Shown here piece after piece: positions 30,471 to 39,120 of a stretch of DNA of 63,270 nt (position 1 is its first letter; every line of letters starts with the position of its first letter). The notes beneath the pieces were generated by a model. That model did no database searches. It worked only from the letters and a program-made list of their open reading frames with translations, and had not been told where the DNA came from. Made by a program: the position numbers and the translations under genes. Source of the DNA: Enhydrobacter aerosaccus (GTDB lineage Bacteria > Pseudomonadota > Alphaproteobacteria > Reyranellales > Reyranellaceae); the NCBI GenBank assembly GCA_903915535.1, contig CAIWTJ010000265.1, positions 1 through 63,270 of the forward strand, given 5' to 3'.

Positions 30471-31469
30471 ATGGCGCGAGCGCAAAAATTCAGATGGAGT
30501 GCAGTGGGCGTGGCGATAATTGTCGCCGTGGCCGCCCTTGGCCTTTGGATCGCGCCTAGTCGACAGACCAGCAGCGCGCAGGATGCCATCACGGCGAACG
30601 GCCCGCTGATTTCCCGCGGCTATACCGACGCGCCGGCCGGAACGGCGGTGCTGGCCGGCAATTCGGAGGGCGGCAACGTCCTCATGGAGCTGCGGGTCAC
30701 GGAGAGCCAGGTCGTGAAGCGCGACGAAATCATCGGCGTGATGTCCAGCTATCCCAAGGCGGACGTCATGGTGCGAACCGCCGAGGGCGACCTCGAGAAG
30801 GCCAAGCGTCAGCGCGAAGCGATGGTATCGGGCTATCGCACGGCCGAGATCGCCATGCAGGAAGTGGTCGTCAAGGGCAAGACCGAGGAGCTGAAACTCA
30901 AGAAGCTCGAACTGCAGCGCTCGGGCAAGCAGCCGGACATGAAGGAGATCGAGCTCAACATCTCCCAGCAGGACTTGGCGCGTGAACAAGCCAAGCTGCG
31001 CGTCATGAAGGAAACACTCGTCACCGACATCGAGCAATCGGACACCGATATCGCGATCCTGACGGCCAAGGTGGACAACGCGCGCGTCTCGCGCGAGCAG
31101 GCCTTGGTGCGGTCGCCCCTGAACGGTGTCGTGGTGCAGCTCCACACCCGGCAGGGTGAGCGGGTGAATGCCGGTGGCATCGCGAAGATCGTCGACATGA
31201 GCCAGATGCACGTGTTTGCCGACGTCGACGAGGTCCATCTCGCCCGTCTGTCGCCCGGCGGCAGGGTTGAAATCACCTTCCGCGGCAGCGCGACGGTCTA
31301 CAAGGGCAAGATTGGACGCATCGCGCCGACGGTGAAGCGCATGCAACGCGTGGAGCCGGACGGCGGCACGTCGACAGATGGCCGCGTCGTGCAGGTGGAG
31401 ATCGATCTCGACGATCTCGCCAGCCTGCCGCAGGTCCTCGGTCGCGAGACACGCGTCACCTTCCTCTGA
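30471..31469 (+). CDS. HlyD/DevB-type periplasmic adaptor
   Basis: A 332-residue membrane-fusion protein with one N-terminal anchor (residues 9-27), a lipoyl/barrel half, a long alpha-helical hairpin rich in Lys/Glu (about residues 95-205, including LEKAKRQREAMVSGYRTAE), and the second lipoyl half VRSPLNGVVVQLHTRQGERVNAGG. It bridges the inner-membrane ABC transporter to an outer-membrane duct. Its stop overlaps the permease start by one base. It is the first gene of a DevBCA-like trio; no TolC gene follows. Confidence 0.85.
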   Translation: MARAQKFRWSAVGVAIIVAVAALGLWIAPSRQTSSAQDAITANGPLISRGYTDAPAGTAVLAGNSEGGNVLMELRVTESQVVKRDEIIGVMSSYPKADVMVRTAEGDLEKAKRQREAMVSGYRTAEIAMQEVVVKGKTEELKLKKLELQRSGKQPDMKEIELNISQQDLAREQAKLRVMKETLVTDIEQSDTDIAILTAKVDNARVSREQALVRSPLNGVVVQLHTRQGERVNAGGIAKIVDMSQMHVFADVDEVHLARLSPGGRVEITFRGSATVYKGKIGRIAPTVKRMQRVEPDGGTSTDGRVVQVEIDLDDLASLPQVLGRETRVTFL

Positions 31470-32734
31470 TGGTCTTCGCGCTGCCCGCCTTGCCGTCGCT
31501 CAAGCTTTGGCGATGGCTGCCGAAGGCGTCTCTGTCGCATCTACGCAGGGCTGCCCGGACAGCGGCGGAAATGCCGCTCGGCGCCCAGCAGCTGCGGCGG
31601 CAGAGGACGAGCACGCTCCTGTCGCTGGCCGGTGTGACCGCCAGCCTGCTGGTGATCTTTGCCCAGCTCGGGATCGAGCGCGCCGTCTATTACTCGTCGA
31701 TCCGAATCCACCGTGCCGTCTTGTCCGAACTGGTTCTGGTTTCCGCCGGTTTCAAGTCGCTGCAGCTCCACGCCAACGTCCAGATGTCCATGCGCGATAT
31801 CGTGGAGGCCAATTCGGCGGTGGCAAGTACATCCCCGATCTGGTTCGACATCATGTCGATCAAGCACACCGGCATGAACGCGCCTCGCCAGCTTGCATGG
31901 TGGGCCCTCGATGTCGAGCGCCCGGCGATCGATGTGCCGGAGCTGCGCGAAAATCTGTACAAGCTTCGCGCCACGCGCCGCATTCTGTTCGATCGAGATT
32001 CGCGCCCCTATTTCGGCGATCTCGCGGCAGTCGCCGACAAAGGCCAGGAAGTACCGGTCCTCGGGCCTCCGGACTATCGCCAGTTGCTGCGCGAACTTTT
32101 CGTGGTGGGCACGGTCGCGATCGGACCGAATGTCGTGAACGACGGCAACGTCATCATGTCGGAAGAGACCATGGCCGAGGTGTTCGGGTCCTGGTACCTC
32201 GACCGCCCGGCGTTCATCGGCGTCTCCCTGGCGCCGGGTGCCGATATCATCGCCACGCGCGATCAGCTCAACAAGGCGCTCAATGGACGCGCCGAAGTCA
32301 TCACGATCGCCGAATTCGAGAACCGCGAAAAGAGCTACTGGTCGAGCGAGACACCGGTCGGCTACATCACCGATCTCGGCTTCATCATGGGCCTGATGAT
32401 CGGCATGGTGTTCATCTACTACGCGCAATACCAGATCATCCGCTTCTATCTGCCCGAGTACGCCATCCTGAAAAGTCTCGGCTACGACTGGTGGTTTTTC
32501 CTGTTCATGATCGGTCAGATCGGTGCCGCGATCATCACGCCTGCCTTCCTGGTTGCATTCGTCATGGCACGCGTCTTTTATGGCGCGGCGGAGGCGGCGA
32601 TTCACCTCGGCATGACCATGGGGCTGAGGGAAATGATCGTGGCGCTGGTGGCGTCTCTGATCATGACGACAGTATCGAGTCTGTTCGCGATCCGCCGTTT
32701 GTGGAAGGTCGATCCCATCATGTTGTTCGAGTAA
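31469..32734 (+). CDS. FtsX-like ABC permease, DevC type
   Basis: A 421-residue MacB/FtsX-fold permease. One helix sits near residues 47-66 (TLLSLAGVTASLLVIFAQLG), then a large periplasmic domain, and three helices near the C-terminus. The segment LPEYAILKSLGYDWWF matches the LPEYATLKAMGY signature of DevC. It ends IRRLWKVDPIMLFE, the usual FtsX-like close. In cyanobacteria DevBCA exports heterocyst glycolipids; here the substrate is more likely the product of the linked glycosyltransferases. Confidence 0.86.
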   Translation: MVFALPALPSLKLWRWLPKASLSHLRRAARTAAEMPLGAQQLRRQRTSTLLSLAGVTASLLVIFAQLGIERAVYYSSIRIHRAVLSELVLVSAGFKSLQLHANVQMSMRDIVEANSAVASTSPIWFDIMSIKHTGMNAPRQLAWWALDVERPAIDVPELRENLYKLRATRRILFDRDSRPYFGDLAAVADKGQEVPVLGPPDYRQLLRELFVVGTVAIGPNVVNDGNVIMSEETMAEVFGSWYLDRPAFIGVSLAPGADIIATRDQLNKALNGRAEVITIAEFENREKSYWSSETPVGYITDLGFIMGLMIGMVFIYYAQYQIIRFYLPEYAILKSLGYDWWFFLFMIGQIGAAIITPAFLVAFVMARVFYGAAEAAIHLGMTMGLREMIVALVASLIMTTVSSLFAIRRLWKVDPIMLFE

Positions 32735-32737
32735 TCG

Positions 32738-33454
32738 ATGGCATCCGATACCAATGTCCTGGGTCCGCCCGTGGTCGAGGCGGTCGACATCCACCACCAC
32801 TACGGCGAAGGCCCGCAGCGCACCGACGTGCTGTTCGACATCAACATGCACGTTCGGGAAGGCGAGCTGGTGATCGTCACCGGGCCTTCGGGCTCCGGCA
32901 AGACGACCCTGCTCACGATCCTCGGCACCATGCGGCGGCCGTCGGAAGGCAAGCTGCGCCTGCTGGGCACGGATTTGGCTGACCTGCAGGGCGCCAAGCT
33001 GGACAGCCTGCGCAACCGGGTGCGCTTTCTCTTCCAGAAACGCAATCTCCTGTCATCGCTGACGGCCCTGCAGAACGTCGTCGCAGGCGTCGCGACCACA
33101 CCCCTTGCCGATCCGGCCTGGGACGAGCAGCGCGCGCGCCATCTTCTGGGAATACTGGGGCTCGGTGACAAGGCCGATGCCTGGCCTGACGAGCTTTCGG
33201 GCGGCCAGCAGCAGCGCGTGGCGATTGCGCGCGTGATGATCGGCCTTCCCGACCTGATCATCGCCGACGAGCCGACCTCGGCGCTCGATCGCGTGGCCGG
33301 CCGGCTAGTGGTCGATCAACTCAAGGATCTCGCCCTGCGCGCCAAGTGCGCCGTGGTGCTCTCGACGCACGATGAGCGTATCTTCGACGTGGCGTCGCGA
33401 CGCCTGCATATCGAAGACGGCCGCTGCTTCGAAGTCCCGATCCACTATCACTGA
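32738..33454 (+). CDS. ABC transporter ATPase, DevA/LolD type
   Basis: A 238-residue ATPase. Walker A is [15 protein letters not shown] (about residues 49-63), the signature [17 protein letters not shown], Walker [13 protein letters not shown] and the switch His in STHDERIF. The internal [18 protein letters not shown] is the LolD/MacB-branch Q-loop text. It is the energising subunit of the FtsX-like permease 3 bp upstream. The following synthase gene begins 11 bp downstream. Confidence 0.92.
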   Translation: MASDTNVLGPPVVEAVDIHHHYGEGPQRTDVLFDINMHVREGELVIVTGPSGSGKTTLLTILGTMRRPSEGKLRLLGTDLADLQGAKLDSLRNRVRFLFQKRNLLSSLTALQNVVAGVATTPLADPAWDEQRARHLLGILGLGDKADAWPDELSGGQQQRVAIARVMIGLPDLIIADEPTSALDRVAGRLVVDQLKDLALRAKCAVVLSTHDERIFDVASRRLHIEDGRCFEVPIHYH

Positions 33455-33465
33455 GCGGCCTGATC

Positions 33466-34710
33466 GTGCTGCTCTCGCTCGTCGATCTGATCGTGCTTCT
33501 GTGCTTTGCCGCGCAATTCGCCATCGCGGGATATTATTTCTACTTGCTGTATTGGCTGTCGGAGTTGCCTCCGGTTGAAGCGCAGCAGCCGCCATTGCCC
33601 GACGAGCTGCCGAGGGTGCTGGTTCAGCTTCCGGTCTACAACGAGCCAACCGTCGTCGAGCGCGCCCTGGCCTCGGCCGGTGCGCTCGACTGGCCGCGCG
33701 ATCGCCTGAGGATCCAGTTGCTCGACGACAGCACCGATCTGACGTCCGACATCGCCGTCCACGCCATCGCGCGCCTGCGGAAGGACGGTGTCGACGCCGA
33801 GCATGTGCGGCGCCCGGATCGGACGGGTTTCAAGGCGGGGGCGCTGGCTGCCGGCATGGCGCTCGACGACGCGCCCTACGTGGCGGTATTCGATGCCGAC
33901 TTCGTGCCGCCGCCCGACTGGCTCAAGCGGACGATGGCCGCGATGTTGGCCAATCCAAAAGCTGCGTTCGTGCAGACGCGCATCGAATGGGGCAACGGCG
34001 AGCATAACTGGCTGACGCGCGCCCAGCGGCTGATGCAGGACTCGCATTTCGCCGTCGAGCAGGACGTGCGCGCCCGTCGCGGCGTGCCGTTCCAGTTCAA
34101 CGGTACAGGCGGTATCTGGCGCCGCGCGGCGGTGGAGGAGGCGGGGGGCTGGTCGCACGATACGCTGTCGGAGGATCTCGACCTCGTGCTGCGCACGCAT
34201 CTCAAGGGCTGGGGCGGCGTGTTCCTGATGGAGCCGCACGTCGTGGGCGAGTTGCCACAGAACGTCGACGATTTCCGTGTCCAGCAAAGCCGCTGGTCGA
34301 AGGGCTTTGTGCAGGTCGCGCGGAAGCTGCTGCTGCCGATCTGGAGTTCGGACCTGTCCGGCGAAGCCAAGTTCACGACGACGGTGGCGCTGGGGCAGCA
34401 GCTCGTCTTTCCGGTGCTGGTCGTGGGCGCGGTCGGGTTGGTCATCTCGTCGTTCGGTCATGGAGGCCTGCCGGGATTCTTCCGCTTCCTGCTCTGGCTG
34501 TGGTTTGTCGCGGCGCTGTTCATCCTGTTCGCCTCGACATGGGGCGCCTTTCGCCGGTTGCAGCGCGGCACCCTCGGCCGCTATGTCGCGACGGCGCTCA
34601 GCGTGCCGGGCGTGATCGGATATCTGGCCGCGGCCAATGCCGGTGCTATCGTCGGTGCGGCCTTCGGCAAGAAGACAGAGTTCACCCGCACGCCGAAGAC
34701 GGGAGCCTGA
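33466..34710 (+). CDS. Processive GT2 glycan synthase 1 (CslA/mannan-synthase-like)
   Basis: A 414-residue membrane glycosyltransferase. An N-terminal helix (residues 7-30) precedes the GT-A domain: LPVYNEPTVVERAL, LLDDSTD (D1), FDADFVPP (DxD), TGGIWRRAAVEEAGGW, SEDLDLVLR (catalytic TED-like) and the QQSRWSKG (Q/RxxRW) motif of processive synthases. Three or four C-terminal helices follow. The short length without a PilZ domain fits CslA/glucomannan-type rather than BcsA. The start is GTG at 33466 with a weak SD. GDP-mannose is the likely donor given the convergent manC. Confidence 0.86.
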   Translation: MLLSLVDLIVLLCFAAQFAIAGYYFYLLYWLSELPPVEAQQPPLPDELPRVLVQLPVYNEPTVVERALASAGALDWPRDRLRIQLLDDSTDLTSDIAVHAIARLRKDGVDAEHVRRPDRTGFKAGALAAGMALDDAPYVAVFDADFVPPPDWLKRTMAAMLANPKAAFVQTRIEWGNGEHNWLTRAQRLMQDSHFAVEQDVRARRGVPFQFNGTGGIWRRAAVEEAGGWSHDTLSEDLDLVLRTHLKGWGGVFLMEPHVVGELPQNVDDFRVQQSRWSKGFVQVARKLLLPIWSSDLSGEAKFTTTVALGQQLVFPVLVVGAVGLVISSFGHGGLPGFFRFLLWLWFVAALFILFASTWGAFRRLQRGTLGRYVATALSVPGVIGYLAAANAGAIVGAAFGKKTEFTRTPKTGA

Positions 34711-34713
34711 CCG

Positions 34714-36009
34714 GTGGCGCTGATTGCTACGCTCGCTCTGCTGCTCGCGACAGTGTTCGTGGTCTGCTGCGCCCTGCTCGCGGCGTTCATTGGCAGCCTG
34801 CTTTACATGGTCGTGCTCAATCATCGCCTGCGCGTGCGGGGCCTCGCGCACGAGGAAGATCTGCTCGATACAAGGCTGCCGCCCGACGCCGAGCTGCCGC
34901 ACGTTGTGGTTCAGATCCCTTCGTTCAACGAAGGTCCGGTGCTGCGTCGCGGAGTAGAGGCGGCGGCCAGGCTCGACTGGCCGCGCGACAAGCTTCACAT
35001 CCAGCTGCTCGACGACAGCACCGACGAGACGGCGGACCTCGCCCGTACGGTGACGGCCGAACTGCGGGCCAAGGGCTTCGACGTGGTGGCCCTGCAGCGA
35101 ACCGACCGGTCAGGCTTTAAAGGCGGCGCCCTGCACGAGGCGATGCAGCAGACGCCGCACAACTACTTCGCCGTGTTCGACGTCGACTACGTGCCGCCAG
35201 TCGATTTCCTGCGCAAGTGCATGCGCGTCTTCGTGGCAGAGCCGAAGACGGCCTTCGTTCAGGCGCGCTTCGACTTTCTCAATCCGCACGTGAATGCCCT
35301 CACCGAAATGCAGATGGTGACGCTCGACGCCCATCTCGGCATCGAGCAGGCGACACGTTACTGGGCGGGCCACCCGCTGCCATTCAACGGCACCTGCGGC
35401 ATCTGGCAACGCGAGGCCATCGAGGCCGGTGGCGGCTGGAAGGGCGATACCGTCACGGAGGATCTCGATCTCACCTATCGCGGCTGGGTGAAGGGATGGC
35501 GTTCGGTCTTTCTGGTAAGCGTGCCGGTGCCGGGCGAACTGCCGGAGGACATGAAGACCTGGCTGCGGCAGCAACAGCGCTGGCAGGACGGCTTCCGCCA
35601 CGTCGGCATGCGCATGTTCCCGGAGATCCTGAAGAGCAAGAGCATCGATTTCTCGGCCAAGATTGCCGCGCTGCTCCATCTCTGCATGGCGCTCAATCAG
35701 CCGGTACTGCTGATCGGTGTCGTCTCGGGCATGTTGGCCGGCTTGCTGGCGCCCGCTCTCAGGCCGCTGCTGTTCGACCTGTTCCTGCTGACGGTCGTCT
35801 GGGTGATCTTTTGTGCGGCCACGTTCCTGCGCGCCGGGCACAATTTCATCCGCGGCGGCGAGATGCCCCCCGGTCGCTTCGCGATCGTGCTGCTGCGCTT
35901 CGTCGGCGGCCAGGTCGGCATGGTCGTACGCAGCCTGTTCGTTCATCTGCGCAAGGCGATGAGCAAGCCCAAGCCTATCGTGTTCGACCGGACGCCCAAG
36001 AAGGGTTAG
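34714..36009 (+). CDS. Processive GT2 glycan synthase 2 (paralog of the preceding gene)
   Basis: A 431-residue relative of the previous gene with the same order of motifs: IPSFNEGPVLRRGVEA, LLDDSTDETADL, FDVDYVPP, TCGIWQREAIEAGGGW, TEDLDLTYRGW, and QQQRWQDG. The DxD site reads DVD instead of DAD and the QxxRW site is QQQRW, so both copies keep catalytic residues. N-terminal helix (2-28) plus a C-terminal helix group. GTG start 3 bp after the upstream stop. Its TAG overlaps the convergent manC stop by 3 bp. The two synthases may build alternating linkages or form a heterodimer. Confidence 0.86.
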   Translation: MALIATLALLLATVFVVCCALLAAFIGSLLYMVVLNHRLRVRGLAHEEDLLDTRLPPDAELPHVVVQIPSFNEGPVLRRGVEAAARLDWPRDKLHIQLLDDSTDETADLARTVTAELRAKGFDVVALQRTDRSGFKGGALHEAMQQTPHNYFAVFDVDYVPPVDFLRKCMRVFVAEPKTAFVQARFDFLNPHVNALTEMQMVTLDAHLGIEQATRYWAGHPLPFNGTCGIWQREAIEAGGGWKGDTVTEDLDLTYRGWVKGWRSVFLVSVPVPGELPEDMKTWLRQQQRWQDGFRHVGMRMFPEILKSKSIDFSAKIAALLHLCMALNQPVLLIGVVSGMLAGLLAPALRPLLFDLFLLTVVWVIFCAATFLRAGHNFIRGGEMPPGRFAIVLLRFVGGQVGMVVRSLFVHLRKAMSKPKPIVFDRTPKKG

Positions 36010-37412
36010 ACGCGCGCGTAGATGTCCTCGTAGCGCGTGATGTCGTCTTCCTCGAGATAGTCTCCAGTCTGGACCTCGACCACTTCGAGCGGCTCGGTGC
36101 CCGGATTGGCCAGGCGATGGATGCCGCCCATCGGGATGTAGACCGACTGGTTCTCGTGCAGCGTCATGATCTTGCCGTCGAGCGTCACCTCGGCGATGCC
36201 CTTGACCACCACCCAATGCTCGGCGCGGCGCTTGTGGCTCTGCAGGCTGAGCTTGCCCTTGGGATTGACGGTGAGGCGCTTGGCGCGAAACCGCTCGCCG
36301 CGGTCGATGTCCTGGTAGCTGCCCCACGGGCGATGCATCACGACGTGCTCGGTGGCGGCCTTGTGCTTGCCGTCGGACATGCGCTGCACGACGTCCTTGA
36401 GGCGCGGAAGATTGTCGCGATGACCCACAAGCACGGCGTCGCCCATTGCGACCACGACGACTTCCTCGACGCCGATCACGGCGGTCAGCGGGCCGTCCGA
36501 GCGGACGTAGGAGTTGCGCACATGGTCGAGTTCGACCGGCCCCTCCGTGACATTGCCGGCTGAATCGGCGTCGCCGATGTCGAGCAGGGCGTCCCAGGTG
36601 CCGAGATCGGACCAACGGAACTTCGCCGGCACCACCCAGCATTTGTCGGTGCGCTCCATGACGGCATAGTCGATCGACTTGGCCGGCGCCTTGGCGAAGG
36701 CCTCGGCGTCGAGGAAGATCGTCGATCCGACTTTCTTGGCCTTGGCCACGGCCTCTTCGGCGGCGGCGGCCATAGCGGGCTCGAAGCGCGCCATTTCCGA
36801 CAGCAGCAGTTCGGGCGGAAACAGGAAGTTGCCGCTGTTCCACAGCAAGCCCTCGGCGATGTACTGCAGCGCCTTCTGCGCCGTGGGCTTCTCGACGAAG
36901 GCCGCGACCTTCTGCACGGGGCCGATGTTCGGGCTGCCGGGACGGATGTAGCCGTAGTCGACCTTGGGCTCCGTGGGCGGAATGCCGAAGGTGACAATGC
37001 CGCCCTGTTGCACGGCGACGAGGCCGTCGCGGCAACCCTGGCGGAATTCCTCCGCGCCGATCACCAGGTGGTCCGACGCCAACGCCAGCACGGCCTTGGC
37101 ACCGAGGTTGCGGGTATAGGCGGCGGCCGCCGCCATCGCCGGGCCGGAGTCGCGGCGCGATGGTTCGACCAGGATGTCGATTTCCACGCCGATGTCCTTG
37201 GCCTGCTTCTCGGCCATGAAGCGATAGGCATCGTTGGTGGCGATCACCGGTTTGCCGAAAAGGCCACGGTCGGCCACCCGCTCGAGGGTCTGCTGGAAGG
37301 TCGATTGCTTGCCGAGCAGCGGCACGAACTGTTTGGGCATGCTCTCGCGCGACAGCGGCCATAAGCGCTTGCCGGAGCCTCCGACCAGGATAACGGGGGT
37401 GATCTGCGACAT
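36006..37412 (-). CDS. manC: Mannose-1-phosphate guanylyltransferase / mannose-6-phosphate isomerase
   Basis: A 468-residue bifunctional type II PMI. The N-terminal pyrophosphorylase signature is VILVGGSGKRLWPLSRESMPKQF (residues 7-29), with FVEKPTAQKALQYI near 160. The C-terminal cupin isomerase half shows RPWGSYQDIDRGERFRAKRLTVNPKGKLSLQSHKRRAEHWVVVKG. It makes GDP-mannose, the donor for mannan, exopolysaccharide or GDP-fucose pathways. The ATG at 37412 gives the family N-terminus. It converges on the glycan synthase genes and probably supplies them. Confidence 0.94.
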   Translation of the reverse strand: MSQITPVILVGGSGKRLWPLSRESMPKQFVPLLGKQSTFQQTLERVADRGLFGKPVIATNDAYRFMAEKQAKDIGVEIDILVEPSRRDSGPAMAAAAAYTRNLGAKAVLALASDHLVIGAEEFRQGCRDGLVAVQQGGIVTFGIPPTEPKVDYGYIRPGSPNIGPVQKVAAFVEKPTAQKALQYIAEGLLWNSGNFLFPPELLLSEMARFEPAMAAAAEEAVAKAKKVGSTIFLDAEAFAKAPAKSIDYAVMERTDKCWVVPAKFRWSDLGTWDALLDIGDADSAGNVTEGPVELDHVRNSYVRSDGPLTAVIGVEEVVVVAMGDAVLVGHRDNLPRLKDVVQRMSDGKHKAATEHVVMHRPWGSYQDIDRGERFRAKRLTVNPKGKLSLQSHKRRAEHWVVVKGIAEVTLDGKIMTLHENQSVYIPMGGIHRLANPGTEPLEVVEVQTGDYLEEDDITRYEDIYARV

Positions 37413-37419
37413 TGTCTCC

Positions 37420-39120
37420 TCAGCCTGCGGGCCGGCTCGTATTTCGGGCCGCATGTTGGGCGGCGATATAGCCGAAGGTGAGGGCCGGGCCAATGGTGAT
37501 ACCGGCTCCCGGATAGGTACCGCCCATGACACTCGTCATGTCGTTTCCGGCGGCGTACAGCCCGGGGATCGGCTGGCCGGCGCTGTCGAGCACGCGGGCG
37601 TGCCCGTCGGCCCGCAGACCAAGGAAGGTGCCGATGTCGCCCGGGATCATTTTCATCGCATAGAACGGCCCGGTCTCGATCGGCGCCAGGCAAGGATTGG
37701 GCTTGTGGGTCGGATCGCCGTTGAAGCGGTGATAGGCATCGGTGCCCTTGCCGAAATCGGGATCCTCGCCGCGGGCGGCGTTCGCGTTGAAGCGATCGAT
37801 GGTGGCCTGCAGGGTGGCTGCATCGACGCCGATGCGGGCGGCGAGTTCCCGCCAGCTCTGAGCGCTCAGCAGATAGCCGCTCTTGAGATGCGGTCCGAGC
37901 GGCAACGGCGCCGGGCCGATCGCGCCCATGCCATAGCGGCGGATGGCGCGATGGTCGCAGAGCAGCCAGCTGCTCGTCTCTCGACGCCCCCGACAGGCTT
38001 CGACCATCGCCGGAACGAAGTCGTGATACGACGCCGACTCGTTGGTGAAGCGTCGTCCTTCGGGATCCACGGCGATGTAGCCCGGCTTGCCGCGCTCGTA
38101 GAAATGGGGGAACGGTAAAGTCGTGCCGTCGGGCTGCGGCACCAGCGACACAGGCACCCAGGCCGCGGCATACGCGACGTCCTCCGCCATCGCGCCGCCC
38201 GCGCTCTGGCCGAGGCGAATGCCGTCACCCCGATTGCCGGGCGGCGGTGCGGACCGATGAGCGTGCCCGTCACGCACGTGCCCGTAGTAGCGCGCCTTCA
38301 GATCGGCATTGGCCGGGAATCCGCCGCACGCCAGGACGACGCCGCAGGTGGCCGTGATCTCCCGGCGCTTGCCGTCATGCTCGACGATGGCACCGGTCAC
38401 ACGGCCGCTCTTCTGGACGAGCTCGACGACCGGACTGTTCAGCCACAGTTCGATGCCGCGCTCTTGGGCCGACAGCGCGAGGGCCGCGATCAGCCCGTTG
38501 CCATTGGTGAGACGCGTGCCGCGGTCGTGGGTGAGGCGATCGTAAGCGTAGCGCGCGGTCATGCCGGCGACGTGCAGCGCCGATCTTGCCGATCGCGTCA
38601 TCTTGAAGACGTGCGGCAGGTCGTTGCGACCCAGCATCATGCCGCCGAACGCCATCATGGTCCTGATCGGCGGGCGCAGGTCCTTGAAACGCTTGCCCAG
38701 GCGCCGTCCGTCGAACGGCAGCGGCAGCAGCGAGCGTCCGCCCTGCGCCGCGCCCGGCTTGGTCGGATGATAGTCCGCCCAGATCGGCACGGCCTCGTAG
38801 CGCACGTGCGTATTGTTCTCGATGAACTCGACGGCGGGATTGCAGTTGTCGAGGAAGGCGTTGGCCAGATCGAGGTTCAGGCGATTGCCCGCTTCGTGCT
38901 GCAGATAGGTGAGGGCCTCTTCTTTCGAGTCGGCGATGCCCAGCGCGCGACCGTGCCGGTTGCCCGGGATCCAGATGACCCCCGCCGAATAGGCCGTCGT
39001 GCCGCCGAACTGCGGTTCCTTCTCGACCATCAGCACCTTGAGCCCTGCGTGCGAGGCCGTGAGCGCGGCGGAGAAGCCGGCCGCACCCGAGCCGACCACA
39101 AGCAGACCGACGGTTGTCAC
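37420..39120 (-). CDS. FAD-dependent dehydrogenase, 3-ketosteroid-dehydrogenase/fumarate-reductase-like
   Basis: A 566-residue flavoprotein. The FAD motif VVGSGAAGFSAALTASHAGLKVLMVEKEPQFGGTTAYSAG covers residues 7-46. The C-terminal FAD segment reads GLYAAGNDMTSVMGGTYPGAGITIGPALTFGYIAA, which is typical of the KstD/FrdA family, and GTFLGLRADGHARVLD is conserved. Substrates in the family include 3-oxosteroids and alpha,beta-unsaturated acids; which applies cannot be told. The start is GTG at 39120, overlapping the channel gene stop by 4 bp (GTGA), so the two are translationally coupled. It ends 7 bp upstream of the manC start. Confidence 0.83.
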   Translation of the reverse strand: MTTVGLLVVGSGAAGFSAALTASHAGLKVLMVEKEPQFGGTTAYSAGVIWIPGNRHGRALGIADSKEEALTYLQHEAGNRLNLDLANAFLDNCNPAVEFIENNTHVRYEAVPIWADYHPTKPGAAQGGRSLLPLPFDGRRLGKRFKDLRPPIRTMMAFGGMMLGRNDLPHVFKMTRSARSALHVAGMTARYAYDRLTHDRGTRLTNGNGLIAALALSAQERGIELWLNSPVVELVQKSGRVTGAIVEHDGKRREITATCGVVLACGGFPANADLKARYYGHVRDGHAHRSAPPPGNRGDGIRLGQSAGGAMAEDVAYAAAWVPVSLVPQPDGTTLPFPHFYERGKPGYIAVDPEGRRFTNESASYHDFVPAMVEACRGRRETSSWLLCDHRAIRRYGMGAIGPAPLPLGPHLKSGYLLSAQSWRELAARIGVDAATLQATIDRFNANAARGEDPDFGKGTDAYHRFNGDPTHKPNPCLAPIETGPFYAMKMIPGDIGTFLGLRADGHARVLDSAGQPIPGLYAAGNDMTSVMGGTYPGAGITIGPALTFGYIAAQHAARNTSRPAG

